From positions 1 to 20,981 of the forward strand of contig JAEYRF010000115.1 of assembly GCA_023409615.1 (NCBI GenBank): a DNA stretch of 20,981 bases, given 5' to 3'. Shown in pieces: positions 14,536 to 20,981 of the stretch. Position numbers and translations under genes: made by a program. Below the pieces are notes generated by a model. The model did no database searches, was not told where the DNA came from, and saw only the letters and a list, made by a program, of their open reading frames with translations. Source of the DNA: Bacillota bacterium. Lineage in GTDB: Bacteria > Bacillota > Clostridia > Acetivibrionales > DTU013. Positions within the stretch are counted from its first letter, which is position 1. Each line of letters starts with the position of its first letter.

Positions 14536-14595
14536 AATATTCTTCTGTGCATTTTCTTTGAATAAAGCATTCCTTGCCGATATATCTCAAAATAG

Positions 14596-14624
14596 AGTTT
14601 ATATAAAGTTTAATAAATCGTCAA
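14596..14624 (-). promoter_or_regulatory. SigA-type promoter of dusB
   Basis: On the minus strand: -35 TTGACG (14624-14619), 17-bp spacer, -10 TAAACT (14601-14596), about 95 nt upstream of the dusB start. An overlapping TATAAA at shorter spacing is an alternative -10. Confidence 0.6.
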
Positions 14625-14736
14625 TTATTTTATGCATAATACGGAATATTCACGAAGCTCACGAAGCTTTTCATTTTATCTGTGATCAATTACAGAAACT
14701 TTTGCACGCTCTCGGCCTATGCTCTTTTCAGGGAAA

Positions 14737-14773
14737 TATAAAAAAGGCCACAACCTTCGTCGTAATCTTTTTT
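14737..14773 (-). terminator. Second terminator copy after the tRNA 3' remnant
   Basis: On the minus strand AAGATTACGAC pairs with GTTGTGGCCTT around a GAAG loop (one mismatch, several G-U pairs), followed by a T-run at 14745-14740. It is a diverged copy of the terminator following tRNA-Arg at 14938-14968 and sits in the same position relative to the tRNA 3' end copy. Confidence 0.65.
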
Positions 14774-14796
14774 ACTTGGCGTCCCGGACAGGAATC
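14774..14796 (-). pseudogene. Duplicate 3' end of tRNA-Arg (att-like or pseudo-tRNA)
   Basis: ACTTGGCGTCCCGGACAGGA and the next three bases are identical to 14968-14990, the 3' end of the tRNA-Arg gene with CCA and the bases after it; identity ends in the T-loop. Counting the preceding TTT, 26 bp match. A tRNA 3' fragment beside an intact tRNA is the pattern left by tRNA-integrating elements, or by tandem duplication and decay. Confidence 0.75.
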
Positions 14797-14937
14797 TACG
14801 GGCGACTTATATCCCTTTCCCTGTCGCCCTTTACGCTCGGATGGTATGCTCCCCGGTCATCCTCGCGCGCCTTGCCTGAAAATGCCTTGCATTTTCTCTT
14901 GGATCGCGCCCTCTCGGGTTCACCGGGCGCACCTATA
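14797..14937. other. Hairpin-dense, GC-richer stretch between tRNA copies
   Basis: Four perfect stems lie in about 140 bp: GGGCGAC/GTCGCCC (14800-14806 with 14823-14829), GGATG/CATCC (14839-14843 with 14858-14862), GAAAATGC/GCATTTTC (14878-14885 with 14889-14896) and GCGCCC/GGGCGC (14906-14911 with 14925-14930). The composition differs from the AT-rich surroundings. No ORF here is credible. It may be a structured RNA co-transcribed with the tRNA or a palindromic repeat element; I do not recognise a family. Confidence 0.5.
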
Positions 14938-14968
14938 TAAAAGACCACGACTTATGTCGTGATCTTTA
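14938..14968 (-). terminator. Intrinsic terminator of tRNA-Arg
   Basis: On the minus strand GATCACGAC (14964-14956) pairs with GTCGTGGTC (14951-14943) around an ATAA loop, with extra A-T pairs at the base and a short T-run after it. It begins only a few bases after the tRNA CCA. Confidence 0.75.
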
Positions 14969-14970
14969 CT

Positions 14971-15045
14971 TGGCGTCCCGGACAGGAATCGAACCCGCAT
15001 CAATGGAACCGGAATCCATCACCTTATCCGTTAGGCCACCGGGAC
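14971..15045 (-). tRNA. tRNA-Arg (anticodon CCG), CCA encoded
   Basis: The reverse strand folds as a full cloverleaf: acceptor GTCCCGG (15045-15039) with CCGGGAC (14981-14975), D-stem GCCT/AGGT, anticodon stem ATGGA/TCCAT with loop TTCCGGT giving anticodon CCG, a 4-nt variable region, and a T-arm with loop TTCGATT. Discriminator G and encoded CCA (14973-14971) follow. It decodes the arginine codon CGG. It has its own strong promoter and terminator. Confidence 0.95.
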
Positions 15046-15091
15046 GTATTGTTTTACTGCCGTTCACTGCTCCTTGAAGGAACTTTGACAC

Positions 15092-15128
15092 TACCGTATA
15101 TTATAGTCTAGATACGGTATTTTTACAA
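15092..15128 (-). promoter_or_regulatory. Strong tRNA-Arg promoter overlapped by an 8-bp dyad
   Basis: On the minus strand: -35 TTGTAA (15128-15123), 17-bp spacer and a perfect -10 TATAAT (15105-15100), about 55 bp upstream of the tRNA 5' end. TACCGTAT (15092-15099) and ATACGGTA (15112-15119) flank the -10 as a perfect 8-bp inverted repeat with a 12-bp centre. Confidence 0.72.
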
Positions 15129-15223
15129 CTGAATTTGACAGAGAAATTGCCTGACATGAATTACAGTATAAATTATGGTGAGATTACCTCTTAATTGCCT
15201 GCATCTCCCCAACTACATCTAAA

Positions 15224-15949
15224 TCACCTAAATAGCTTAAGCAGCCAATTCATGATCTGCATGTCAAATACCATACTGAAAATAAAGGTCCAGGTAAATA
15301 CGATGATAAATGTCAGCCGCCTGAACAGGGCGTTGAAACGAAACAGCACATTGATACCTCTGGACAAAACCCCGGCAGACCAAAGAAATATCCCCATAAA
15401 TATGATCAATGAAAGGTTTTGCATCCAAGGTGCGCTGTCGGTTGTTATTCCGCGTGTCAGAGTATAATAAAGAAACGTATGAACCGGAACAATGATAAAA
15501 TGGGACATGATATAAACCTTCATTACTTTAATTGCAGAAGCATTGTGTTCTGTTACTACGGTACGCTCCAGCCGCAATAGCGGATTATCATCCTCTTCAT
15601 CGTCATTCTTCCGCAGATCCAGCTGACCAACAAGCTCCAAAGCCATCGTGGCTTCCTTTTTCTTCAGGTACTTAAATATGTCAAAAAGCGGAACTCCAAT
15701 GAAAACAACATCGACGAGTCCTAACACCAGAATAATAACAACGGCCATAACTGCGTTGAACCAGACATCTTCAGTCGGCCTGCCTGAAAAAACCACCTTG
15801 AAAACATTGGCGACATCAGGCAATAGCAGATCAATTGCACCAACCAGCACTATTCCAAGCACCAGTGACAATTTTTTATCTGTCAGCTTATCATATAAAT
15901 GGACCGGGTATGCAAATATGTTCGCCAATATATCCGTGAATCTCTTCAT
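15224..15949 (-). CDS. Small polytopic membrane protein, Yip1-like
   Basis: A 241-residue protein with about five membrane helices (approximately 28-48, 65-93, 143-163, 178-200 and 210-232) and a charged cytoplasmic-type loop (95-140, containing NDDEEDDN). The opening (MKRFTDILANIFAYPVHLYD followed by a helix) and overall layout resemble the YIP1 family of bacterial membrane proteins, whose biochemical role is not settled. ATG 15949 has AAGGAG at ideal spacing. It starts 26 bp after the second ABC permease and ends the ABC operon, so it may be an accessory subunit of that exporter. Family assignment is from pattern only. Confidence 0.6.
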   Translation of the reverse strand: MKRFTDILANIFAYPVHLYDKLTDKKLSLVLGIVLVGAIDLLLPDVANVFKVVFSGRPTEDVWFNAVMAVVIILVLGLVDVVFIGVPLFDIFKYLKKKEATMALELVGQLDLRKNDDEEDDNPLLRLERTVVTEHNASAIKVMKVYIMSHFIIVPVHTFLYYTLTRGITTDSAPWMQNLSLIIFMGIFLWSAGVLSRGINVLFRFNALFRRLTFIIVFTWTFIFSMVFDMQIMNWLLKLFR

Positions 15950-15975
15950 ATTGATCTCCTTCTATGTGATAGAGC

Positions 15976-17184
15976 TTAAGTCCGCCTTAGCTGGATATTA
16001 ATAATAATATAGCTTGCAGGCAATAAAATCAACGATATCGCAAATAATACCAATAGCGGTATAACTGCAGAGGACAGGGCATCCGGCTCAATAAGCAGTC
16101 TGTTAAGCGCTTTAAGCGCCCATCCCTGTGGCGTGAAAAGAGATAATACCTGTACTCCCTGCGGCATGTCAACAAAGTTCCAAAAGCATCCGCCCACAAA
16201 ACCTGTCAACATTGCCAGTACAGGCGCCCCAACCTGCAGCTGCGCCTGCGTCCTCAGAACAGATGACAGGAACATGCTTATTGCGATCACAGCAAGCATG
16301 TAGACAACCAATACAAGCCACGATAACAGGCCGTTAAATAACTCAACTCCAAAAAATATCTTCAGCACAGCAGTAAACATGGCTATCTGCAGTATTCCGG
16401 CAGCAAATAGTGCCAGGATACTTGCCTGAAACGATACAGCGATAGCTCCATTACCAACGCCAAGCCTTTTAATTGTACCATTCAGTCTTTCCTCGATGAG
16501 CCATCCTCCTGCAAACAGCATATAAAAATTTATAAACGCAATGATCAGACCTGCGGACGAGGCATATGCAGCAGGAAGCGAAGTCTGCGACACCTGCTCA
16601 ACTACTCCGGCTCTCAGTTCTTTATAGTCAATTGTCATTAGCGGCTCAGGCTCCCAAAGAGCATCTGCATAAGCATAAACTTCGTCCCGAAAGCTGCTTT
16701 CCTTCTCTATTCCAAGCTCTGCATACTGATCCGTCACGTTATTTGCGGCCATATTAGCAGTAACTATCCGGATAACTTCTCCTGCTACAACCTCGGATGT
16801 ATACCCGGACGAGTAGGAGGAAGCCGAACTGACAAGTTCAATCAGTCCATCACTGTCACCCTCATGAATAGCTTCTTTGAAACCTTTTTGAATAATAAAG
16901 ACCTGTTCCACTTTACTATCCTCCAGCATGGCAGCTGCAGCTTCCCGATCAGTCCGGTTCACGCTCAAGCCTTCCTTGCCTGAAAGTCTGTCCAGAAGAA
17001 GCATCGAATATTCTGTCAAATCTTCATCCACAATAGCCACCGGGACGGTGTTCATTTTTTCATATCGGAACGCATAACCTGCAGCAACAGTGATCATCAG
17101 AGGAATCAGGATCATTGCCGAAAAGAGTAGTTTGTCGCCCATCATCATTTTCAATTTATAAAAAGCTGTAGAAATCAGTTTAAT
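15976..17184 (-). CDS. ABC-2 type transporter permease, second subunit (probable ATT start)
   Basis: A polytopic exporter permease: TM1 near the N-terminus, a large extracytoplasmic domain (about 45-200) and five to six C-terminal helices, as in ABC2_membrane_3/YhgE-like permeases. The first conventional start is TTG 17154, but it has no ribosome binding site and leaves only eight residues before TM1. Starting at ATT 17184 gives 402 residues, equal to the partner permease, an N-terminus reading KLISTAFYKLKMMMGDK, and AAGGGGG eight nt upstream within the last codons of the previous gene. I therefore extend the call to 17184, while CTG 17178 and TTG 17154 remain possible. The gene would begin 5 bp after the partner stop and form a heterodimeric membrane domain with it. 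Confidence 0.8.
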   Translation of the reverse strand: MKLISTAFYKLKMMMGDKLLFSAMILIPLMITVAAGYAFRYEKMNTVPVAIVDEDLTEYSMLLLDRLSGKEGLSVNRTDREAAAAMLEDSKVEQVFIIQKGFKEAIHEGDSDGLIELVSSASSYSSGYTSEVVAGEVIRIVTANMAANNVTDQYAELGIEKESSFRDEVYAYADALWEPEPLMTIDYKELRAGVVEQVSQTSLPAAYASSAGLIIAFINFYMLFAGGWLIEERLNGTIKRLGVGNGAIAVSFQASILALFAAGILQIAMFTAVLKIFFGVELFNGLLSWLVLVVYMLAVIAISMFLSSVLRTQAQLQVGAPVLAMLTGFVGGCFWNFVDMPQGVQVLSLFTPQGWALKALNRLLIEPDALSSAVIPLLVLFAISLILLPASYIIINIQLRRT

Positions 17185-17189
17185 ACGAC

Positions 17190-18398
17190 TTACCCCCTTC
17201 TCACATATTTCATAATCAATACAGACACCGCCAGAAGAACACAGCCCATCGCCGCAAGTACCATAGCTTGAAGCCCCGTATTCATGGCATTATTACCTGA
17301 AAACAGCACCATGAATCCATCCATTGCCCAGCGGTTGATAGTCAGTCTGCTGAGATTCCTGATGAAAGATGGCATTGACGGAAGCGGATAAATGCTTCCG
17401 CCTACTACTGCCATGAGCAAAATACCCAGATTTCCTATAATATCGGCAGAGGCCGTTGACGAAGATACCGCTGCAACAAATAGAGACCAGGCACTGACTG
17501 CCAGAATGATTCCTCCAAAGAGCATTAATATGTGCTGGATTGGTGCACCCCAGTAGCTATTGAACAATTTTGACGTTATCGCAATAATAAGGCCAAACTG
17601 TAGAATCAGCAGCAGTACGGAAACCACCAGCTTGGAAAGCACGACCTTCCACATGCCGACAGGCGCAGCAGACAGCCTTCTCGTAATCCCCACACTTCTT
17701 TCCGTCACCAGCATTTTCATCCCGGGCATACCGGCGAACATCATGAAAACAACGATCAGTGCTGCTGCAAAATACTCCACGGGTGTCAGGTCATAACCGG
17801 ACTGCCTGTCCACTGTGGTGAAAACTTTATTTCTTGCCAGAGCCTCCATGAAATACTCCATAATAGCATTATTATACCGGGCATCCAGTTCAGCACCAGA
17901 GAGCCCTGCCTCATAATCATACTTGTAGATCGTTATGATGGCGCTCTGTGCCGCCGAAACCAGATTTGCAGCGCTCTGTATGATATTCTTAACAATATAT
18001 GACTGCAATGGCATAGCACTGCTGCCCACAACTGTCACCGGTCGATTCTCCCCGAGTGCTACACTGTTTGTAAAATCCGGCGGGATTATAATGATCCCTC
18101 CTACACTCTGATCAGACAGCTGCTTCATGGCAGTTTCCTCGTCCAACCGCCGTATCTCGCTGAATATGCTGATTTCCCTCAACTGATTCTCCAGCATTCT
18201 GGTCTGGGTAGTGTTCTCCATGTCAACCAAAGCTACAGGAAAAGGCTCTATAAAGCTGCTCTTGTCCAGATAAGGTGAAAGTGCATAGGTAAAAAATGAA
18301 ATGAAAATAAGCGGCGCCACAAGCAGCAGTATGCAGGCCTTCCAATCCTTCAGGAAAAGTCTTATGTCATTTTTCAACAAAGTCAAAAATGAAGTCAT
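17190..18398 (-). CDS. ABC-2 type transporter permease, first subunit
   Basis: A 402-residue permease: a short cytoplasmic N-terminus (MTSFLTLLKNDIRLFLKDWK), TM1 (about 22-42), an extracytoplasmic domain (45-205), then TM helices from about 210 including VVFMMFAGMPGMK, the coupling-type segment TERSVGITRRLSAAPVGMWK, and a final helix ending KYVRRG. This is the ABC-2 export topology used by multidrug, lipid or peptide exporters. The ribosome binding site is weak: GGGGG lies about 15 nt from ATG 18398 and a closer GGA is suboptimal. It lies between the unknown 595-residue protein gene and the second permease, all on one strand with short gaps, so one transcript is likely. The substrate is unknown. 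Confidence 0.88.
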   Translation of the reverse strand: MTSFLTLLKNDIRLFLKDWKACILLLVAPLIFISFFTYALSPYLDKSSFIEPFPVALVDMENTTQTRMLENQLREISIFSEIRRLDEETAMKQLSDQSVGGIIIIPPDFTNSVALGENRPVTVVGSSAMPLQSYIVKNIIQSAANLVSAAQSAIITIYKYDYEAGLSGAELDARYNNAIMEYFMEALARNKVFTTVDRQSGYDLTPVEYFAAALIVVFMMFAGMPGMKMLVTERSVGITRRLSAAPVGMWKVVLSKLVVSVLLLILQFGLIIAITSKLFNSYWGAPIQHILMLFGGIILAVSAWSLFVAAVSSSTASADIIGNLGILLMAVVGGSIYPLPSMPSFIRNLSRLTINRWAMDGFMVLFSGNNAMNTGLQAMVLAAMGCVLLAVSVLIMKYVRRG

Positions 18399-18457
18399 CC
18401 TTTGTTTCCAGTCCCCCGTATTATTACTGCCGGGATCTCAACCCTTCCCTGATATTA

Positions 18458-20245
18458 CTATTGTCCAAGGAAAGCATCGAATATTGCTTTGTTGTTCAGA
18501 TAAAACGCACCAAATGAAGCCATTATCTCCATCTCAATCTTGTTAAGATCCTGCTGTGTTGCAGCATTAAGATCCATAACACTGCTCCTGCTGACCTCCG
18601 GAAGAGTAAATGGTTCTATGCCAAATCTGCTCTCCGCAGCCACATTCAGTATACCGGAAAAATCATTGATCCCAAGGAAAGGTATGTCAGCCTTGAACTT
18701 GAACTCTGAGGTGTTGTTTCTGGATTTGAGTTTGTTATTTTCCCAAGCCATACTATCCCAATCCACCTCCAACGAACCAGTACCGGTGTCTCCAAACATC
18801 TTTGCGCGAAGCTTGATTAACTGACTATTTTTCAATGTCAGTTTATCCGGTTTGGAGGAGAGCTCTATATCCAACTGAATCCCGACCTGCTCGCCATCCT
18901 GCGGAGTTATGGCACATTCAACATTTACTCTGCCGCTTGTTTCGTTCTCCGCCGCTTTCGCAAACTCAGGCCTTATATGAAGCTCAAAGGCCTTTAAGGC
19001 TGAACAGGGGCCATCTGCCGAATCATTTGCCGGTACTTTGCAGACATCGCCATACTGCGTCACTGCAAGGTCTATGAACCTGTTTCTTGCATCTTCAAAT
19101 ACCAAATTACTGCAGCCTGAAGCGAAGTCTAATACAAATCCGTCGAACCCATTAGTATTCTGCATATCTAATGCCAGTTTCCGATCCAGTATATTACCGT
19201 CCTTGTCGATGACTACCGTCATCTGAAGGCCGCCCTTTACTTTGTACTTGCTAATGGTTTCCTTGAGAGCTTCTCTGAAGCCATCTACATCCTCTTCCAC
19301 TCTTAGTCTGTCAAGCAGCCCCTTCTCCAAATCATTCATTGCTGCCGCACCTGTCTCATCCATAAATTCAAACAGGCGGAACAGACCTGCGTCCTCCAGC
19401 AGCGCAGATAAATCTGCAAAATTACCATACGTGTACTGAAGCAGTGCATCGTCCTGTACAATCATATCAGCGAATTCATATAGCAATGCCGTTGCAGAAT
19501 CCTCATCCAGCGACACTAGAACCTCAACGCCTTTGACTGTTTCTCCCGAGATTGACAACTCCTTTTGCTGGCCATATTTCACTGCATCCTTTGTAAAATA
19601 TTTAACAGCTAGAGCGCCTAGTTTCCCTGTAGATGTTTTAAAAACTGCAGCATCGAATTTCAACGCAGATGCGATCTCGGCTCCGGTCACAAGCTTTCCG
19701 GGCTGTATAGGAACAGAGAACTTATTGTAGACCTCCTGCAGTTGATCCAGATTTGCACTAAAATACTTCTCAGGCAGCAGTACCGGTACAGAGAAATAAA
19801 GCCTCTGCCGGTCCGAAAACAACTCGGCATCGAGGAAAGGCACCTTTTCAAGCAAAAGTGACACATTTGTCAGCGTGTTCTCCTCCCTGGGCTGCTTCTT
19901 TATGTCAACAACCAATTTGCTTTTACGTATTAAGTCTGAAACTCCACTGATATCCACTGGTCCAAAAGCCCCGACGCCGGATTCAATATCTGCTGTGATC
20001 TCTGCTCTCCTTCGGTAAGGCTCTTCCAGATATGGAGTCTGTTTTTCAATAAATTCTTTATAGTTCTTCTCCACCCATTGAGCTGTCTTTTCGAAACTAT
20101 TTTTCTCTGCTCGCAGGTAAAGATCCACTGCTGCCTCAGGCAGAAAAAGTTTGACTGCCAATGCTATAATAACAACAGCCACCGTAATTACAACGGCTAT
20201 TAAAAGGTTTCTCTTTTTCTTGTTTTTACCTATACCAAGACGCAT
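18458..20245 (-). CDS. Membrane-anchored extracytoplasmic protein of unknown function in an ABC operon
   Basis: A 595-residue protein with a basic N-terminus (KNKKKR, 7-12), one membrane helix (13-33) and a long extracytoplasmic part without further helices. The remainder alternates beta-rich stretches with amphipathic helices. It contains only four cysteines, all between 378 and 444 (C378, C402, C414, C444), which could form disulfides. I do not recognise the family. ATG 20245 is preceded by AAGGGAG at good spacing. It sits between the ABC ATPase and the two permeases, a place often held by an accessory or substrate-handling subunit, so it may deliver or receive the transported molecule outside the membrane. 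That role is inference from position. Confidence 0.8.
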   Translation of the reverse strand: MRLGIGKNKKKRNLLIAVVITVAVVIIALAVKLFLPEAAVDLYLRAEKNSFEKTAQWVEKNYKEFIEKQTPYLEEPYRRRAEITADIESGVGAFGPVDISGVSDLIRKSKLVVDIKKQPREENTLTNVSLLLEKVPFLDAELFSDRQRLYFSVPVLLPEKYFSANLDQLQEVYNKFSVPIQPGKLVTGAEIASALKFDAAVFKTSTGKLGALAVKYFTKDAVKYGQQKELSISGETVKGVEVLVSLDEDSATALLYEFADMIVQDDALLQYTYGNFADLSALLEDAGLFRLFEFMDETGAAAMNDLEKGLLDRLRVEEDVDGFREALKETISKYKVKGGLQMTVVIDKDGNILDRKLALDMQNTNGFDGFVLDFASGCSNLVFEDARNRFIDLAVTQYGDVCKVPANDSADGPCSALKAFELHIRPEFAKAAENETSGRVNVECAITPQDGEQVGIQLDIELSSKPDKLTLKNSQLIKLRAKMFGDTGTGSLEVDWDSMAWENNKLKSRNNTSEFKFKADIPFLGINDFSGILNVAAESRFGIEPFTLPEVSRSSVMDLNAATQQDLNKIEMEIMASFGAFYLNNKAIFDAFLGQ

Positions 20246-20334
20246 ATACTCAACTCCCTTACCGTTGACTGTCTTTCTTTAAATACACCAATTGTCCTAG
20301 CTGCTGCGCTATGCTGCAACACTTTGCGACTCAT
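20230..20334 (-). CDS. Possible 34-residue ORF overlapping the 595-residue protein start
   Basis: ATG 20334 with GAGAGG eight nt upstream opens a 34-codon frame, beginning MSRKVLQHSAAARTIGVFKE, that ends 16 bp inside the next gene in another frame. The good ribosome binding site and the overlap suggest possible coupling. The sequence has no recognised family and may be chance. Confidence 0.22.
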   Translation of the reverse strand: MSRKVLQHSAAARTIGVFKERQSTVRELSICVLV

Positions 20335-20359
20335 TGTCGCTACCTCTCGTTCCCAAACA

Positions 20360-20981
20360 TCATACCTGTCCGTCGTTGTTATCAGCCAGCCGGAACAGCA
20401 CCGACTCCAAGTCACTTACACCATAAGCCTTCTTCAAATCCTCCGCCGATCCCAATGCCGGCATTTTCCCGTTTGCCATTACTGCTATTCTGTCACAGAG
20501 CGTCTCAAGTTCATCTACATAATGGCTGGTGAATACAATTGTTCTTCCTTCATTTTTCAGCGCGCTCAAAGTATCAAGTATGTACCTGCGGGACTGAATA
20601 TCCACACCGACTGTCGGCTCGTCCAAAAGCAGAATGCTGGGATGATGAAGCAAGGAAACTGCAATATTCAGCCGCCGCTTCATTCCACCGGAATATTCAG
20701 AAACACGGTCTCTTATTCTATCCTCCAACCTTGCAACAGTCGTTGCTTCGGCAATCCGCTCTTTCCTAAGTTTGCCGCGAAGGCCGTAAATACCTGCCCA
20801 GAAGTCCAGATTGTCTCTACCGGATAGCATCGGGTAAAGTGCTATTTCCTGAGGCACAAAACCTATTTCTCCTTTGATCTTGTCCGGCTGACTACGCACA
20901 CTAAGGCCATTAACAATGATATCTCCTGCTGTAGGCTTTAAAAGAGTAGCAAGTATTGAAATAAGTGTGGATTTTCCTGCG
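20360..20981 (-). CDS. ABC transporter ATP-binding protein (5' end beyond window)
   Basis: A partial ATPase: the frame is open to the window edge, where the first visible residues are AGKSTLISILATLLKPTAGD, the end of the Walker A motif. Then come FVPQE (Q-loop), YSGGMKRR (ABC signature), ILLLDEPTVGVD (Walker B and D-loop) and FTSHYVDELE (H-loop histidine). The subfamily style (GVD D-loop, signature followed by KRR) is that of ABC-2 exporters of the CcmA/DrrA type. The GTG at 20899 is internal, not a start. It is followed 114 bp downstream by the unknown 595-residue protein and then two permeases, making it the energising subunit of that exporter. Confidence 0.93.
   Translation of the reverse strand, partial: AGKSTLISILATLLKPTAGDIIVNGLSVRSQPDKIKGEIGFVPQEIALYPMLSGRDNLDFWAGIYGLRGKLRKERIAEATTVARLEDRIRDRVSEYSGGMKRRLNIAVSLLHHPSILLLDEPTVGVDIQSRRYILDTLSALKNEGRTIVFTSHYVDELETLCDRIAVMANGKMPALGSAEDLKKAYGVSDLESVLFRLADNNDGQV

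Noticed and set aside
14513..14962. 149-codon plus-strand open frame
   Set aside because: It runs through the dusB promoter, both terminator copies and the tRNA 3' remnant, and its sequence has no protein-like pattern. It is a by-product of the structured, stop-poor minus-strand DNA.
20324..20827. 167-codon plus-strand frame
   Set aside because: Antisense to the ABC ATPase, whose Walker and signature motifs are unmistakable.
20897..20899. GTG as start of the ABC ATPase
   Set aside because: The frame continues upstream through the Walker A lysine to the window edge, so the GTG is internal.

Overview
The window reads as a chromosomal segment of a spore-forming, moderately AT-rich Firmicute, most likely an anaerobic Clostridia lineage. 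The basis is a SpoVB-type flippase, an MrfA/MrfB (YprA/YprB) repair pair, a CtsR-type heat-shock operator, DUF4330 proteins, a GGDEF/HD-GYP receptor and purine-rich Shine-Dalgarno sites throughout. The species cannot be fixed from the sequence alone.

Region 1 (1-3723, plus strand) is a tight four-gene surface-polysaccharide operon: a GT4 glycosyltransferase, two tandem paralogous DUF4330 single-pass membrane proteins, and an O-antigen ligase/polymerase-type membrane protein. A perfect 13+13 bp dyad carrying extended -10 promoters in both directions lies just upstream. Region 2 (3712-4379, minus) is an Hsp20 chaperone gene with a well-formed promoter flanked by two CtsR-like operators. Its terminator hairpin is built into the last codons of the ligase gene.

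Region 3 (4452-9042) holds a divergent pair: a SpoVB-like polysaccharide/lipid flippase (minus) and a 963-residue membrane receptor with extracytoplasmic, 7TM, PAS-like, GGDEF and HD-GYP parts (plus). The receptor gene overlaps the 3' end of mrfB by 47 bp. Region 4 (8996-12682, minus) is mrfA-mrfB, the helicase/exonuclease pair of mitomycin-type lesion repair.

Region 5 (12683-15223) is mixed. An 861-bp stretch without an intact gene contains an inverted repeat and gene fragments, including what looks like the C-terminus of a lost methyltransferase. It is followed by dusB, whose start codon overlaps the stop of a 14-codon leader ORF, and by tRNA-Arg(CCG). Between tRNA and dusB lies a second copy of the tRNA 3' end with its terminator, separated from the real tRNA by a compact hairpin-rich stretch. 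Region 6 (15224-20981, minus) is an ABC export operon, cut by the window edge: ATPase, a membrane-anchored 595-residue protein of unknown function, two ABC-2 permeases (the second probably starting at a non-canonical ATT codon), and a small Yip1-like membrane protein.

No complete mobile element, CRISPR array or phage gene is present. The least explained parts are the tandem DUF4330 pair, the ABC operon with its unknown partner proteins, the structured DNA between the two tRNA 3' copies, and the nested dyads at the left edge.
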